From: Quillaja saponaria
Lineage: Eukaryota; Streptophyta; Magnoliopsida; Fabales; Quillajaceae
Direction of reading: 5' to 3'
Length of the DNA stretch: 64,000 bases
NCBI GenBank assembly: GCA_029379385.1
Contig: CM055615.1
Span: 5,766,001-5,830,000, forward strand
In this document: piece by piece, positions 1 through 10,004 of the stretch
Position numbering within the stretch: the stretch's first letter is position 1
Layout of the letters: each line of letters begins with the position of its first letter
Translations under genes and position numbers: made by a program
Notes under the pieces: generated by a model
Told to the model about the DNA's origin: nothing
Seen by the model: only the letters and a program-made list of their open reading frames with translations
The model's database searches: none

Positions 1-756
1 ACAATATTGGGAATGTGAATAGATAGAACTAGAATTCTTGGTGTAATATATATGTGCACACACATATAGCAAGGGAAGGAAATCATGCATTCAAGATATT
101 TGTAAAAATGCATAAATGAAGAGTTGTTATAAATTTATGAGTAAAACTCGTTACATGTAATTCTTGGTGGGAAGTTATTGTTGGAATTTGATAAAAAGTT
201 ATTAATCATGAGCAAAGAGTGGTTAATTAACATGATGAATTAAGGATTGGATGAAGGTATGTAGTGAGTATGAACTAAGGATGATTAGTTATGGATAAAG
301 TGTTGGAAAGTGAGAGTTAAGTGGCTTTTGAAGGGGGGCAGAAGCTAGATTTCAGTGGGTTATAACTCATTTGCATTTTTTTTTTAATCTTTTCTAATAG
401 TTCTTTTCCATGCATTGTCAAGATAACTAAAAATGTCTCCTCATGATCAACCTTACCACATAAAATTCAATTTGTACCACTAGAAGTGTAACAGCTTCAT
501 AGGAAATTTTCATAAAAAAACTTATATAAGTTAATATATAAGCTTAGTAATTAAATATTATAGCGATAACGCATATGAACTAAGTACTATTTGGAAATAT
601 TCATTTCAGTTTCGGATCCTAATGTAGACCTGATGAGGTTCATGAACGTCAATGTAAGTGACAAATGAAATCGGTTAAGGTGAGTGGTTAATTGATGCCT
701 TTATGGGCTAGATTATTATGTGTAATTAGATGTGTGCATTTGCATATGCGTGATAT

Positions 757-780
757 ACGGAAAATGAGTAAATACAGTAT
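757..780. other. No separate feature; internal part of LTR A0
   Basis: This short stretch is ordinary LTR sequence. The hairpin of this LTR is at its 3' end and is listed under its own entry (1757-1780). Confidence 0.3.
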
Positions 781-1756
781 CTTATTGATTTATTTGAATT
801 ATGTTTGTTTGATATTGGTTGTGGCTGATAACGGCCAATAAAGTGAAATTTTTTTATGAAAAATGGTTTTTATGTACAAAATTAAAAATTCAGGTGCAAC
901 CTAGGAGATTTTGATTTGAAATTTTGAAATGTTTTGATTATGATGAACATTTTTTTATTTAAGTGCTTAGCCCTGATAGGATGGATTATGTACAGAGATT
1001 GAGTTGTTATGCAGACACGTAAATGCCCGGCAGGGGGGTGATATTGTTGTGCAGGACTGAGTTACTCGTTGGCCCTTTGTTTGCTTTGTATGTTGTGATT
1101 GTTTTGATAAGTTTGTGAATCTGTGAATCGGATGAGTTGTGAATTTATGTCGATTACAAAAATATATGGGTAATTTGAATTAAATCATAATGTTACTATA
1201 TATGTTGTATACTTGTGTTGAGTGATGCTAGTACCATTTGGGTACGATTTTCCACTCATGGAGTCCACAGGACTCATCCTCTTCTATGATATTTTTTTTT
1301 TAGTAGTAGGATCTCGAGGATAGCTATTAGCGATAATGGGCTTTGTCGAGAGTGTAAAGGCAAGGTAATTCTTCGGAATCTCAATCTTGAAGTAAAAAAG
1401 GGTGAAAGTTTGCATGTCACACTAGAGATATGAGTGTTTGGTCTTATATGATATTATAGTCTAGTTTATTCTTACTATAATGGAATTCGAAGTGGAGCTC
1501 CTTGATTATATTGTCTATGTGTAATTTTGAAGTGATTATGCTCTATTTGTATATAAACATGAATATGTATCGTATATCTTTGGGCATGTTCCACATTGTG
1601 TGGAACTTTTGTCCAAATTTTAATAAATATTATATATTTAGTAATGATTTTATGTTCTAAATTTAGGTAAGTAAAGATTTTTTTTTCTTGATTTTAAATA
1701 TAATTATTTTGAAAATCTTGTGTGTTTAGTTAGGTTAACGTCAGGGTTACTGGCCA

Positions 1757-1780
1757 GTCATGCCCCAACAGGGGCATGAC
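1757..1780 (+). repeat. Terminal palindrome of LTR A0
   Basis: Two perfect 10-nt arms, GTCATGCCCC and GGGGCATGAC, enclose a 4-nt loop and end one base before the LTR terminus. The solo LTR at 11451-13971 has a hairpin in the same place (11452-11477) with a different inner stem sequence, so the structure seems kept while the bases changed. Confidence 0.75.
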
Positions 1781-1781
1781 A

Positions 1782-1908
1782 AAAGCAGGGGAGTCAAAAC
1801 AAGTCTTCAATACAAGAAGGAAAGATGAGGAGTTGCTATTCAAGAAGTGCAGCGTTGATCACAGCTTGAAGGTGCAGAGAATTTTCTGTATACAAGAGGA
1901 GGTACACG
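1782..1908. other. Spacer between LTR A0 and the CACTA end
   Basis: This is about 127 bases of more balanced composition than its surroundings. An open frame runs through it on the + strand into the CACTA terminus, with no motif that I recognise. It may be old host sequence flanked by two insertions. Confidence 0.3.
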
Positions 1909-1924
1909 CACTACAAGGAAATCG

Positions 1925-2145
1925 GTTAGTACCGACCAACTATAGTTGGTCGGTAAAACTATCAATAACGACCAACTTAACGACTAACCGAAAAAAATCT
2001 AGCATTGCTTTATTACTGACCAACTGTTAGTCATTAAGTTAGTCGTTAATTTAATGGAATTCAATTTTATTTTGGTACAAAATGTACCGACCAAGTTTTG
2101 TTGGTGGGTACTATATATTTTCTTGTTAGCGACCAACAATTGTTG
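1925..2145. repeat. Left subterminal repeats of the CACTA element
   Basis: Repeated GACCAAC/GTTGGTC units, several as inverted pairs (ACCGACCAACT next to AGTTGGTCGGT), follow the CACTA terminus. In known CACTA elements such arrays bind the transposase. Confidence 0.7.
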
Positions 2146-2179
2146 GTCGGTAATTATATTATACAAAATATTTTGGATA

Positions 2180-2640
2180 TTTGATTATTAAATGCCTCTT
2201 TTACCTTCAGCCCCGTTTTTCAAAGTCTAAATCCCTAAAGCCTTCCTTTCTTCCTCTGCAACATTTTCTCTTTCTTTCTCTGGCTTCCCCGAGTTCAACA
2301 ACACAACCTAAAGTCCTCCCACAATTTCATCACCTCCGTCGAGCACCAAGAAGCTCCATCAGCAGACTTTTCTCTTCTCTTCGATCTGCCTCGATGTCGA
2401 CTGCTCTCTTGTGCAAATTTGCATTAGTACGATTCGATCTGCCTCGAAGGCTAGAAGCTGTCCTACTTTGTTCATCTTAAAGCTGAACAAATTTGCAATC
2501 CCAGGTAATCGTACAGCTCTCATTAGTCCATTTACAAATTATCAAAATGAGTCATTGTGTACAATGAGATTAGAAGATGAAAGAATGCTGAAAGTTGTCT
2601 TGGAGTTGAACCAATGTCTACTTATTAAGAATGAATAATT
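2180..2640 (+). other. Pyrimidine-rich 5'-leader-like segment inside the CACTA element
   Basis: A CT-rich stretch follows the subterminal repeats (short overlapping open frames at 2181-2480 and 2411-2638). It looks like an untranslated leader, either of the lost transposase gene or of a captured host gene. The short frames show no recognisable domain and are not called as proteins. Confidence 0.3.
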
Positions 2641-2709
2641 ACTAATTATCAAGACCTCTACTTATTAAGACAACTCCCATCCATTCAAGTTTTTCTACCT
2701 TTTGTTTAG

Positions 2710-2790
2710 GTCACAGAACATGGTAACTACTCTTTAGTCTTAGTTCTAGAGGCAAAAGTGCTACTGTCATCAGATTTTGAACGGAGACAG
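2710..2790 (+). pseudogene. Exon-like block 1 in the CACTA element
   Basis: An 81-nt fully open segment is bordered by an AG acceptor (2708-2709) and a GTAATA donor. It reads VTEHGNYSLVLVLEAK... and ends ...SDFERRQ, in phase 0. The next block (2957-3034) is also phase 0. The source gene is not recognised. The pairing of open frame and splice sites suggests a captured exon, but a block this short could arise by chance. Confidence 0.35.
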
Positions 2791-2956
2791 GTAATACGAG
2801 TTTCAAGAAGTCTACAAATTAGTCTTAACATTCATATTCTTGTCTCATGTTTCTGATGTGATACTCTAATGTTGGTGAGTGTGTATTACCAAACTTCTCA
2901 TTTTGTAAGTTACAGATTCTGTTGGAACAATACATTTTTAAATAAGAAATGCACAG

Positions 2957-3034
2957 GTTCATGGAAAAATGAGAATGATTTATGTGAAGTTCGACTTATT
3001 TCCAATGAGAAGCTCAATTTATCTCCTCAGTGAA
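2957..3034 (+). pseudogene. Exon-like block 2 in the CACTA element
   Basis: A 78-nt open segment lies between a CACAG acceptor and a GTATGT donor. It is phase 0 and joins in frame to the block at 2710-2790. It reads VHGKMRMIYVKFDLFP..., a sequence I do not recognise. Confidence 0.35.
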
Positions 3035-4324
3035 GTATGTGATCTAATTCCATTACATTTTGGTATTCAATTTTCCATGTTGATTACATGACCTAGGTCC
3101 AATAAAATTCTGTTTACTTGTTAGATTCATGTGGTAAGAAATTGTATATCTTAGTGTACATCTTGATACATTGGAATATGGAAAAGAAGTTAGAAAGATA
3201 AAATAATGGATCAGATCAATTTTGTAATACATGTTAATTCACTTTTGGACATTGGTAAGTAGTAACTCATTATATGTGCTTTGTTTTAGTTTAAGAGCCG
3301 AGCATATTAGCCTTGACCTTAATCTTGACCTAGTTGTTTCTGGAGGATGAGGGCATGGGATTGCTTCATTTATGCTGTCAGGGTTCAATGTTGAAAGATA
3401 AATTAATTTTGGATCTAAGCACGCATAGACAGAAGGGAAAAGAAAAGAAAGAAAGAAGAAAAAGGGATTGCACTAGACAATAAACTTGTATATACCAGGC
3501 TTTTGGACTGTGATTTGTTTTGGGTTAAAGTTGTTAGAGGTGAAAATAAGAGAATGGAGTAAAAGTTAAGGAAATTATCTGTTTCACTCTACCTCTTCCT
3601 CGCTTAATATCTGTTAAGCATAGCTGCTGTCTCCAAAATAGGGCTGGTAATCTGTGCAATTATTTTTTTCATTTCAATCACTAGTATATGTAAACCTAAA
3701 GTTCCAAGAATGATGTTTATCAAGTTTCCAGTGTCGATATGATCATTTCCTCTTTTTAGCAAACTAATGCGTTTAGCAAGAAATGTTAGGTACACCTGGT
3801 GTATACAAACCATGGCCAATATAACCTTCAGTCCTTAGTAACCATGCTATTAAAAAAAAAATAGACAGCATCACGTTGTCCTGATAAGGGGCATATGCAG
3901 GCATGTGAACCAGGTAAGGTTAAACAAGTTTCAAGGATAGCTGTGTATATGCTATGGAGCATGAAAGTTGAGTACATTATGACTCTTTTTTGGTTCTCGT
4001 CTTTCTTTGTTTCCTTTTATTCTGCTCCTTGCCACTTGTACTTTTGTATATATTGTCTAAAATTTTTATGTGAAGATTTATACTTTGTTAAATTTGTATA
4101 AAAAAATTTGTGATTGCAGTTGGTCCATTTAATGTGTAAGGAGCTGATATGAAGTGTTTCCCTTTTTCTTTTCAATATTAATGCAATTACTTTTTTGTTT
4201 TGAAAAAGGTTCAGTAACTGCTAGTAGCAATTTTTGTTAGCCACTGATTGGTTGTGTCTAAGTGAGTTACTTGATCACTTCTTTTAAATGAATAATTGAA
4301 CTAAATTCTAATTTATTTTCCAAG

Positions 4325-4770
4325 AAAGACAAACATCAAGAGAGGGTAGCTCTACACCATGTTCTTTTAGAATATCATCTGAAGAATTGCCCCTGATTCT
4401 CCCATACATCACCAAACAGATTCTATATGCATCTCCAATAGACTTTAAGCATCTTTTTCTAGATAAATTCGTAAGGTTTGCAGATTTTGTTGATGTTGAA
4501 TTTGGTCATAAGGTAGCAAATCTATTGCCTAACTATTGTGTGATAGTTTTGGCTAAAGGTATGTATCACCATGCTGTGAAGATTGTAAGTTTACATTCAC
4601 GTGTCTTTTCATATTGCCTTACCCATTTTTTCAGGTAGCAAGATCTTGTCAGATCCTTCCAAAGTAAATGAGTCCACCATAGCCATTGGATGATAGAAAG
4701 GTAGGGCCAGTTTGTGTGTTGGTGACAGCAATTGACTGCGAATAACTGCTAGAAAGGCTTTTAACTCACA
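4325..4770 (+). pseudogene. Captured fragment resembling the C-terminus of a TRM4/NSUN2-type tRNA cytosine-C5 methyltransferase
   Basis: Two exon pieces are joined by a canonical intron (GTATGT...TTTTTCAG, 4559-4634). The first reads RQTSREGSS...FRISSEELPLILPYITKQ...YASP..., then FADFVDVEFGHKVANLLP...CVIVLAKG. The second continues GSKILSDPSKVNESTIAIG. The reading then breaks: two codons expected to be Cys-Trp are TGA and TAG, and a small frameshift precedes remnants of VTAIDCE and LLERL. From memory this matches the extreme C-terminal region of plant TRM4B, an enzyme that methylates C5 of cytosine in tRNA. The catalytic domain is absent, so the fragment has no methyltransferase function. It lies within the borders of the CACTA element. 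The family assignment needs a protein search. Confidence 0.5.
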
Positions 4771-5397
4771 AGAAATGTTAGGTACACTTGGATGGGAGTT
4801 ACTCATTAGTCCTTTTTTTTTTTTTTGTCTTAAACCAACGTCCTGCTTTATCAACTAGATGTCTTGGAGTTGAAAGTTGAAACACATGCATAAGAATGAC
4901 AAATGATATATGCCTTTTTTCTAAAACATTTTCCTTCATGCAATGTGTGTCTGAGTTTAACTCAAGCATTAGAATAGATGGGAGTAAGTAAAGGGAGAAA
5001 CCCATTAGCTAGATTGTAATTCATATAATTTTTTTATTTTCTTCTTTCTTCTTTGGTAGTGAGCTTAACTTAGTACCATTAGCTAGATTGTATCCCCTTA
5101 GCTGCTCTCTTATTCTCTATTCTTTACTGTTTTTGTCAACTTGGTCTTGATGACTGTAGCTTTCATTGATCTTGCCAGGTTAGATCCTACACCATTTTAA
5201 ATCGTTTCGGCTTATGTTTACTATTTGTGAATATTATGGTTCAATGGTTTGGAATTGCAAGTAATTTGGCATAGCCTTCATTTCTTTAACTGAGTTCATT
5301 CCATGTGTTTAGTAAACTATGGCTTGAACATGAAATTCCAATTTTAATTGGAAGTAATGACAAAAACTAATGATAAAAACTATGTTTCTTTTCTCAG

Positions 5398-5440
5398 TGA
5401 TATTCATCATGCTTATGCAAAGAGAGTTTCTGACTTGCAA
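5398..5440 (+). pseudogene. Exon-like block 3 in the CACTA element
   Basis: A short open segment (…DIHHAYAKRVSDLQ) is bordered by TTCTCAG and GTAAGT. The source is not recognised. The splice sites are strong, but the length is small. Confidence 0.25.
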
Positions 5441-6287
5441 GTAAGTTTTACTTCTCCAATACTATACTAGAGTCAATCACTTTTTGGGGCTAAAATTGAT
5501 TAGAAACATAGTTTAACAATTTACTTAAGATAATAAAATTATATTAGACATAACAGGAAAATCAAGTGCAACAATTTCCATTTTTGAACTAGTCTAAACT
5601 CTAAAAACAAGTAAAATTACAAAAGAACTCTCATTTTCATCAGATCTCTTAAATGGTGAGTTCGAACAAGTGATGTAAATAAGTAGCTACAAGTTTTCAA
5701 ACTTGTAACTATGAGCCTATATGTTTCACTAATCCTAATTATACTATTATTGGTTATGGGGAAAAAAACTTCTAACTTTAAAGTATTTGTGAGTGTTAGC
5801 TATAGAAGGGAATAACTTTTGGATTTCCTGATTTTCCATAACATATATTTACTTTGCAATATGCATCTCATTGGTGTTTGTACATAAAGTGCTAAAATCT
5901 CTTTCTGCAGTATGCATATTTCACCTTATTATTTTCAAACTTCACCTGATTATTCGTTTTGTCAGTGTGATGAGTTGGTCTTATGTTTGGTTCAAAATAT
6001 CAGTAGAATAGCTTGCCTACCACCTTGTTTGCATACTTCAATTGCTTGCTTATGATGGAAGCATCACAATTGATATCCACAGCAGCTCTCTAAAGGAATT
6101 TTTTGCATTCTTAATATCTGTCAACATATATATTTGTAAATTATAATTGTATCACGATCTCTGTAATATTGCTGATTAGCTACTAGTTGTTGCTATACAG
6201 TCTCTGTAGTTATCGTTCTAATCACATTCTCTTCCTTTCTGTCAAAGTTTAAAAAATTAAATTTTTTTTAAAAAAAAATTGAAGCAT

Positions 6288-6500
6288 CACCGACCAACCT
6301 ATAGGTTAGTCGGTATTTTTTCAGCAAAAATGCACATTACCGACCAACTTCAAAGTTGGTAGGTAATCACCGACCAACCTTCCTGGTTGGTAGGTAATTA
6401 CCAACCAACCTTAGGGTTGGTCAGGTATTACCTACCTCAAATTTAGCTACCACCCTTTACCAACCAAAAGTTAGTCGGTAAGTCTTTAGTGACCAACTTT
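6288..6500. repeat. Right subterminal repeats of the CACTA element
   Basis: At least six copies of ACCGACCAAC or ACCAACCAAC words occur with their inverted partners (GTTGGTAGGTAA, GGTTGGTCAGG). They match the left array at 1925-2145 in type and spacing. Confidence 0.7.
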
Positions 6501-6510
6501 TCCCTCTAAA

Positions 6511-7530
6511 TTAGAATCATCTAGAACAGGGGAGGTACAAAACAAGAAATATAGGTGATAAACTTAATGATTTCATCACTATAGTTTACTTGACCCAAGT
6601 TTTTATTTGCAATATGTACACAAAATTTTGAAACGTATATTAGAATTTCGGATTATAACATATTTAAGTTATATTAGTATTTATTTAACTTATTTAAGTA
6701 TTTTTTATTTTATAACTAAAATTTACACATTATATTTAAAACTCGACTTTATAATATCAAGTTATGACAATGTGGGCAAGTCGACAATAAAAAAGTACAA
6801 AGAAAATTACTTTGTAGATTATTATAATAAAATCTCAATAATGGAAAAGAAAATTTCTTTATACCATTTATTAATAGAACTATCTATTGGCCAATATTTT
6901 TGTTACAGGAAATATTAGGCCTTTCTAAAATAATAAATCACCATACACTTGATATTGGACTACTTGTTTAGAAATCATAATTATGTGTACGTACTGCCTA
7001 ATACTTACTTTGATAAATAAAAGATTAAATTTTACTTTTTCCCAAGTTTCGTGAAAAATTCACTTTGGTCCATTTAGTTAAACTTTAGTCTGTGTGCTGC
7101 ATGTATTTTTATATATATAAAACAGTCAATGTGTTTCTTAAGATTTTCGTATATGTAAAAATTAAACATATGTCCTGGTCAAATGATGTTTGGACATGAA
7201 CGAAGTGAAAACATAATTTTTTATAATGAGGCATAATATAATAGATAAATCTTAAAGCTCTATAACGATTAAATCATTTCTTTTACGTCTCATGGTTCAG
7301 AATATAACGAATCCAAAACAAAAGATCTCAGTGAATTTTGCATAAAATAGGACAAAAATTATAATTTAATGAGAACTTATCAAAAATAATATATAGTACC
7401 TTCCGTGACGCATTGCGTATGAATTGTATGTATGTGTTTATGATATATACATATATGTTCATTAATAATTGATGTACAATTCAAGAGATTATAATTAATA
7501 AAAACAAATATTACATGTTAATGATATTCT
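6511..7530. other. AT-rich intergenic DNA
   Basis: An open frame of 103 codons (6607-6918) is made almost only of AT-rich codons (Tyr, Ile, Lys, Phe, Asn). It has no recognisable motif and looks like chance. Nothing else is seen. Confidence 0.4.
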
Positions 7531-7536
7531 GAATAC

Positions 7537-8390
7537 GGGAGAAGAATTAACACAACAATATTATAATTATAAAACCTATACTCTTAATATTTTTTTTAAT
7601 TCATAACATTTTAAAAAAAAATTTAATTTGTAATATTATAATTATTTCAAATATATTAAATTAAAACTTGAGAAATTCAATATTAATTACAATTGATATA
7701 TAGTTATTGATAAATTGTAGATTTATTATTATTGAAAATTAGGACTAAAAAAAATCATTAGTCATAAAATAATTACAATTTTATTAATATTAAGATGGAG
7801 AATAATTAGGAAAGAAGTAAAAAAATATAATTAAATAAATAGTCTTTTTGAAGCATAGTAACAACTAACAAATATTTATGTAATAGAAAAAACTTTTAAG
7901 GGTATTAAGAAAAAAATTATTCACTAAACCACTTTTATATCCATAAATAAATTCTTAAGATGGAAGAAGAATTAAAAGTTAAAGCAACAATATTATAATT
8001 ATGGAAACTATAGTCTAAATATTTTTTTTAATTCATAGTTTAAAAAAATTAATTCATAAATTTGGAAAGAATCTAAAAAATATATAATTATAGGAACTTA
8101 TTAAAAATAAAATTGAGAAATTCAATTTTAACTACTATTCACATACAATTGTTGATATATATATATTATGAATTAAAAGTTAAAATAACGATATTATAAT
8201 TATGAAAACTATATTTTTAATATTTTTTTAATTTATAGTAATATTTTAAAATTTTAAATCATAAATTTGAGAATAACTAAAACATTATGATTATTAGGAG
8301 CTTACTAAAATAAATATTTAAAATAAATAATAACTAAAAATAATTATGTAATAATCAAAACTTATAAATTTATAAATATTTAAAAAAAAA
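7537..8390. repeat. Three degenerate direct copies of an AT-rich unit
   Basis: The words GAAGAATTAA or GAATTAAAAGTTAA, then CAATATTATAATTAT, then AAACTATA and TTTTTTTAATT recur in the same order, starting near 7541, 7965 and 8169. The copies are diverged and have indels. Function unknown. Confidence 0.5.
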
Positions 8391-8680
8391 ACTAAAAAAA
8401 TCCTGTTATTAAGTCAATTTTATGTATATATCCTATAAAAAAAGTCAATCTTTTTACCAACTCCAAAATCTATATTTGTATGGAACAATTCAGTGTGCGT
8501 GACAGCTAAAAGCCATGAGCGGTTTTAAAAACTAAGGGCTTATGCTCCTGGTATATAAAAACTATAAATAAGGGCTTGTTAGTGGTTTAGTTCTCTCTTT
8601 TTTTTTCTTTTAATGATTATTCATCATTATAAATATGCACTCAATAGTTTTGTCGAAAAAATAATTGTTTTTCTCTTGGA

Positions 8681-8932
8681 CTTGTTTAGTGAATCGTATA
8701 AAGATAATATGATAATATAAGACTATCCAGTTAGCTCTTATACAATGTTTGGCAATAACATGATATGATAGACTTATATCGTTGACTCTCTTTTATATTA
8801 TACTCAACATTATAAAGCTATATAGTAGGGAGGGGAAGGATAAGATAATAATATAGCAATTATAAAGTTATACAGCCCAATATATTGTATAATCATATAC
8901 TATACAATCCTATACGATACACCAAACAAGCC
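8681..8932. mobile_element. MITE-like insertion with terminal inverted repeats
   Basis: The left end CTTGTTTAGTGAATCGTATA and the reverse complement of the right end, CTTGTTTGGTGTATCGTATA, agree at 18 of 20 bases. About 250 bp, AT-rich, no coding capacity. The homologous site in the second copy of the surrounding duplication (near 18240) lacks it, so it inserted after the duplication or was excised from copy 2. A target duplication could not be resolved by eye. The GGCTTGTTTGG-like terminus resembles Tourist/Harbinger MITEs. Confidence 0.65.
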
Positions 8933-9064
8933 ATTAATGTGTTATGTATTCAAATTCTGATATGCAAGTGAGTACTATCCCAATCCGTTCTCTTTTTTAT
9001 TCTACATCAAAATTTAGTTAGAGCTAAGAGTTATTATAAATATTGTAAGCAAGTGGAGAAAAAA

Positions 9065-9175
9065 ATGAAAGTTGTCTTAATTCAGGAAGAAGGTGTGAGA
9101 GATTCTGATAATCATGAAGTAGACAACAGAAATTGCAATAAAGAATTCTATCAAATCAATGATTTACTAAATTAA
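9065..9175 (+). CDS. Possible 36-aa acidic peptide, in duplicated unit copy 1
   Basis: ATG to TAA encodes 36 residues (start MKVVLIQEEGVRDSDN..., end QINDLLN). The related unit copy 2 keeps the tail and stop (QINDLLN, TAA at 18488-18490) and has an extra acidic segment, but an in-frame stop breaks its start. The stop is followed directly by GGTATCT, which looks like a splice donor, so the block could be a non-coding or frameshifted exon. No signal peptide or known domain. Low confidence that it is translated. Confidence 0.25.
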   Translation: MKVVLIQEEGVRDSDNHEVDNRNCNKEFYQINDLLN

Positions 9176-9740
9176 GGTATCTCAATTTTACATTTAATTT
9201 TGATATTATTTTCTCAGAAAATCATATATATAGAGAGAGAGAGGTCTCTCATTTGAATTGTTTTTCATGGATACGTCAAGAGATATGTTCTATTCAATTT
9301 CTACATGTGTATTTTCTTTTCAAGATCAAGTAGGATTGCGGTTTTGAACAAGAAGATAGGCATCGATATATCCATAAACTATATTTGGGAAAATGGTACA
9401 AATTTTATTTGGTAGATAATAAAATGGTTGCGTTAAAGGTATAATTACAAATAAATTTTCATTTTTGGTGGACTACGACCGTTCAAATCCCTAATCTTTT
9501 TGGCAAAAAAAAAGGAATTAAATTTCGTGCCCTGCTTCATGGCATCACATGTCTCTTCCGATAAGGGAGAAGAACTTTAAGTATAAGTTTATAGTTGAAA
9601 TTAGAATAGAAAAGATAAACTAATTTGATATATAAAATACGAAATATCTTTACTTCTATTAGTGTTATGCGTAGATATTTTGTTTGGATATTTTATTTTT
9701 AATTTAATATTAATTAAAAAGCTAATGAGTTAAACATATT

Positions 9741-10004
9741 TTGTGGTGCAGAAGTTCTAACATGAGAGAAAATCATGATGACGATGACTGTTTTTACAGT
9801 CTTGCTCGCATAAGACATGACTCGTATAAGGGTCCCAATTGTAAGAACGGTCTTCAAATATCACAACAATTTGCGGCACATGCAGTGACACACCACTACA
9901 AATTCGAAAGTGCTGCTCAAATGGACAAAAAGAAGTTTCAGATGTCAAATTGCAGCTTAAGGGGCCAAATAAGGAACATTTACGAGGAAACAAGATTGTT
10001 GTGA
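9741..10004 (+). pseudogene. Conserved exon-like reading frame of unknown function, unit copy 1
   Basis: An 87-codon open frame has normal base composition in an AT-rich setting. Copy 2 (about 19255-19500) aligns along its length and ends at the same TGA, with the shared tail IRNI.E.TRLL, but carries internal stops and frameshifts. Cys and His are fairly frequent, without a clear zinc-finger spacing. The product is not recognised. It may be the last exon of a lost gene, with a 3' leader downstream. The antisense frame at 9757-9993 is its shadow. Confidence 0.35.

Larger units (their letters stand above)
1..1781 (+). mobile_element. Large LTR (copy A0), cut by the window start
   Basis: This stretch matches, piece by piece, the complete solo LTR at 11451-13971 read on its minus strand. 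Shared landmarks are a CA/TA-rich microsatellite near 45-66, a block around 830-910 (CCAATAAA, then CCTAGGA), a GAGTTACTC...TTGGCCCTTTG block near 1060-1080, the TGCTAGTACC block near 1227, and a CATGACA end at 1781. It ends in CA, as LTRs do. The left end lies outside the window, so it is unknown whether this is a solo LTR or the 3' LTR of a longer element. No long open frame is present. Assignment to Ty3/gypsy is inferred from the gypsy pol remnant found between two related LTRs at 14049-17570. Confidence 0.6.
1909..6510 (+). mobile_element. CACTA-type DNA transposon carrying exon-like pieces, right end degraded
   Basis: The left end starts CACTACAAGGAAA at 1909, the typical CACTA terminus. 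It is followed by dense subterminal repeats of the ACCGACCAAC / GTTGGTCGGT type up to about 2145. The same words, many as small palindromes, reappear at about 6288-6500, which marks the right subterminal region. A clean CTTGTAGTG right terminus is not visible, so that end is mutated or lost. No transposase reading frame is seen inside. Instead there are short open blocks with splice-site borders (2710-2790, 2957-3034, 5398-5440) and a decayed two-exon piece at 4325-4770. This fits a non-autonomous, gene-capturing CACTA. Confidence 0.7.

Noticed and set aside
2181..2638. Two overlapping short proteins
   Set aside because: CT-rich leader-like sequence; the frames overlap and show no domain.
6607..6918. 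103-codon open frame
   Set aside because: Made of AT-rich codons in AT-rich DNA, with no motif and no homologous frame elsewhere in the window.
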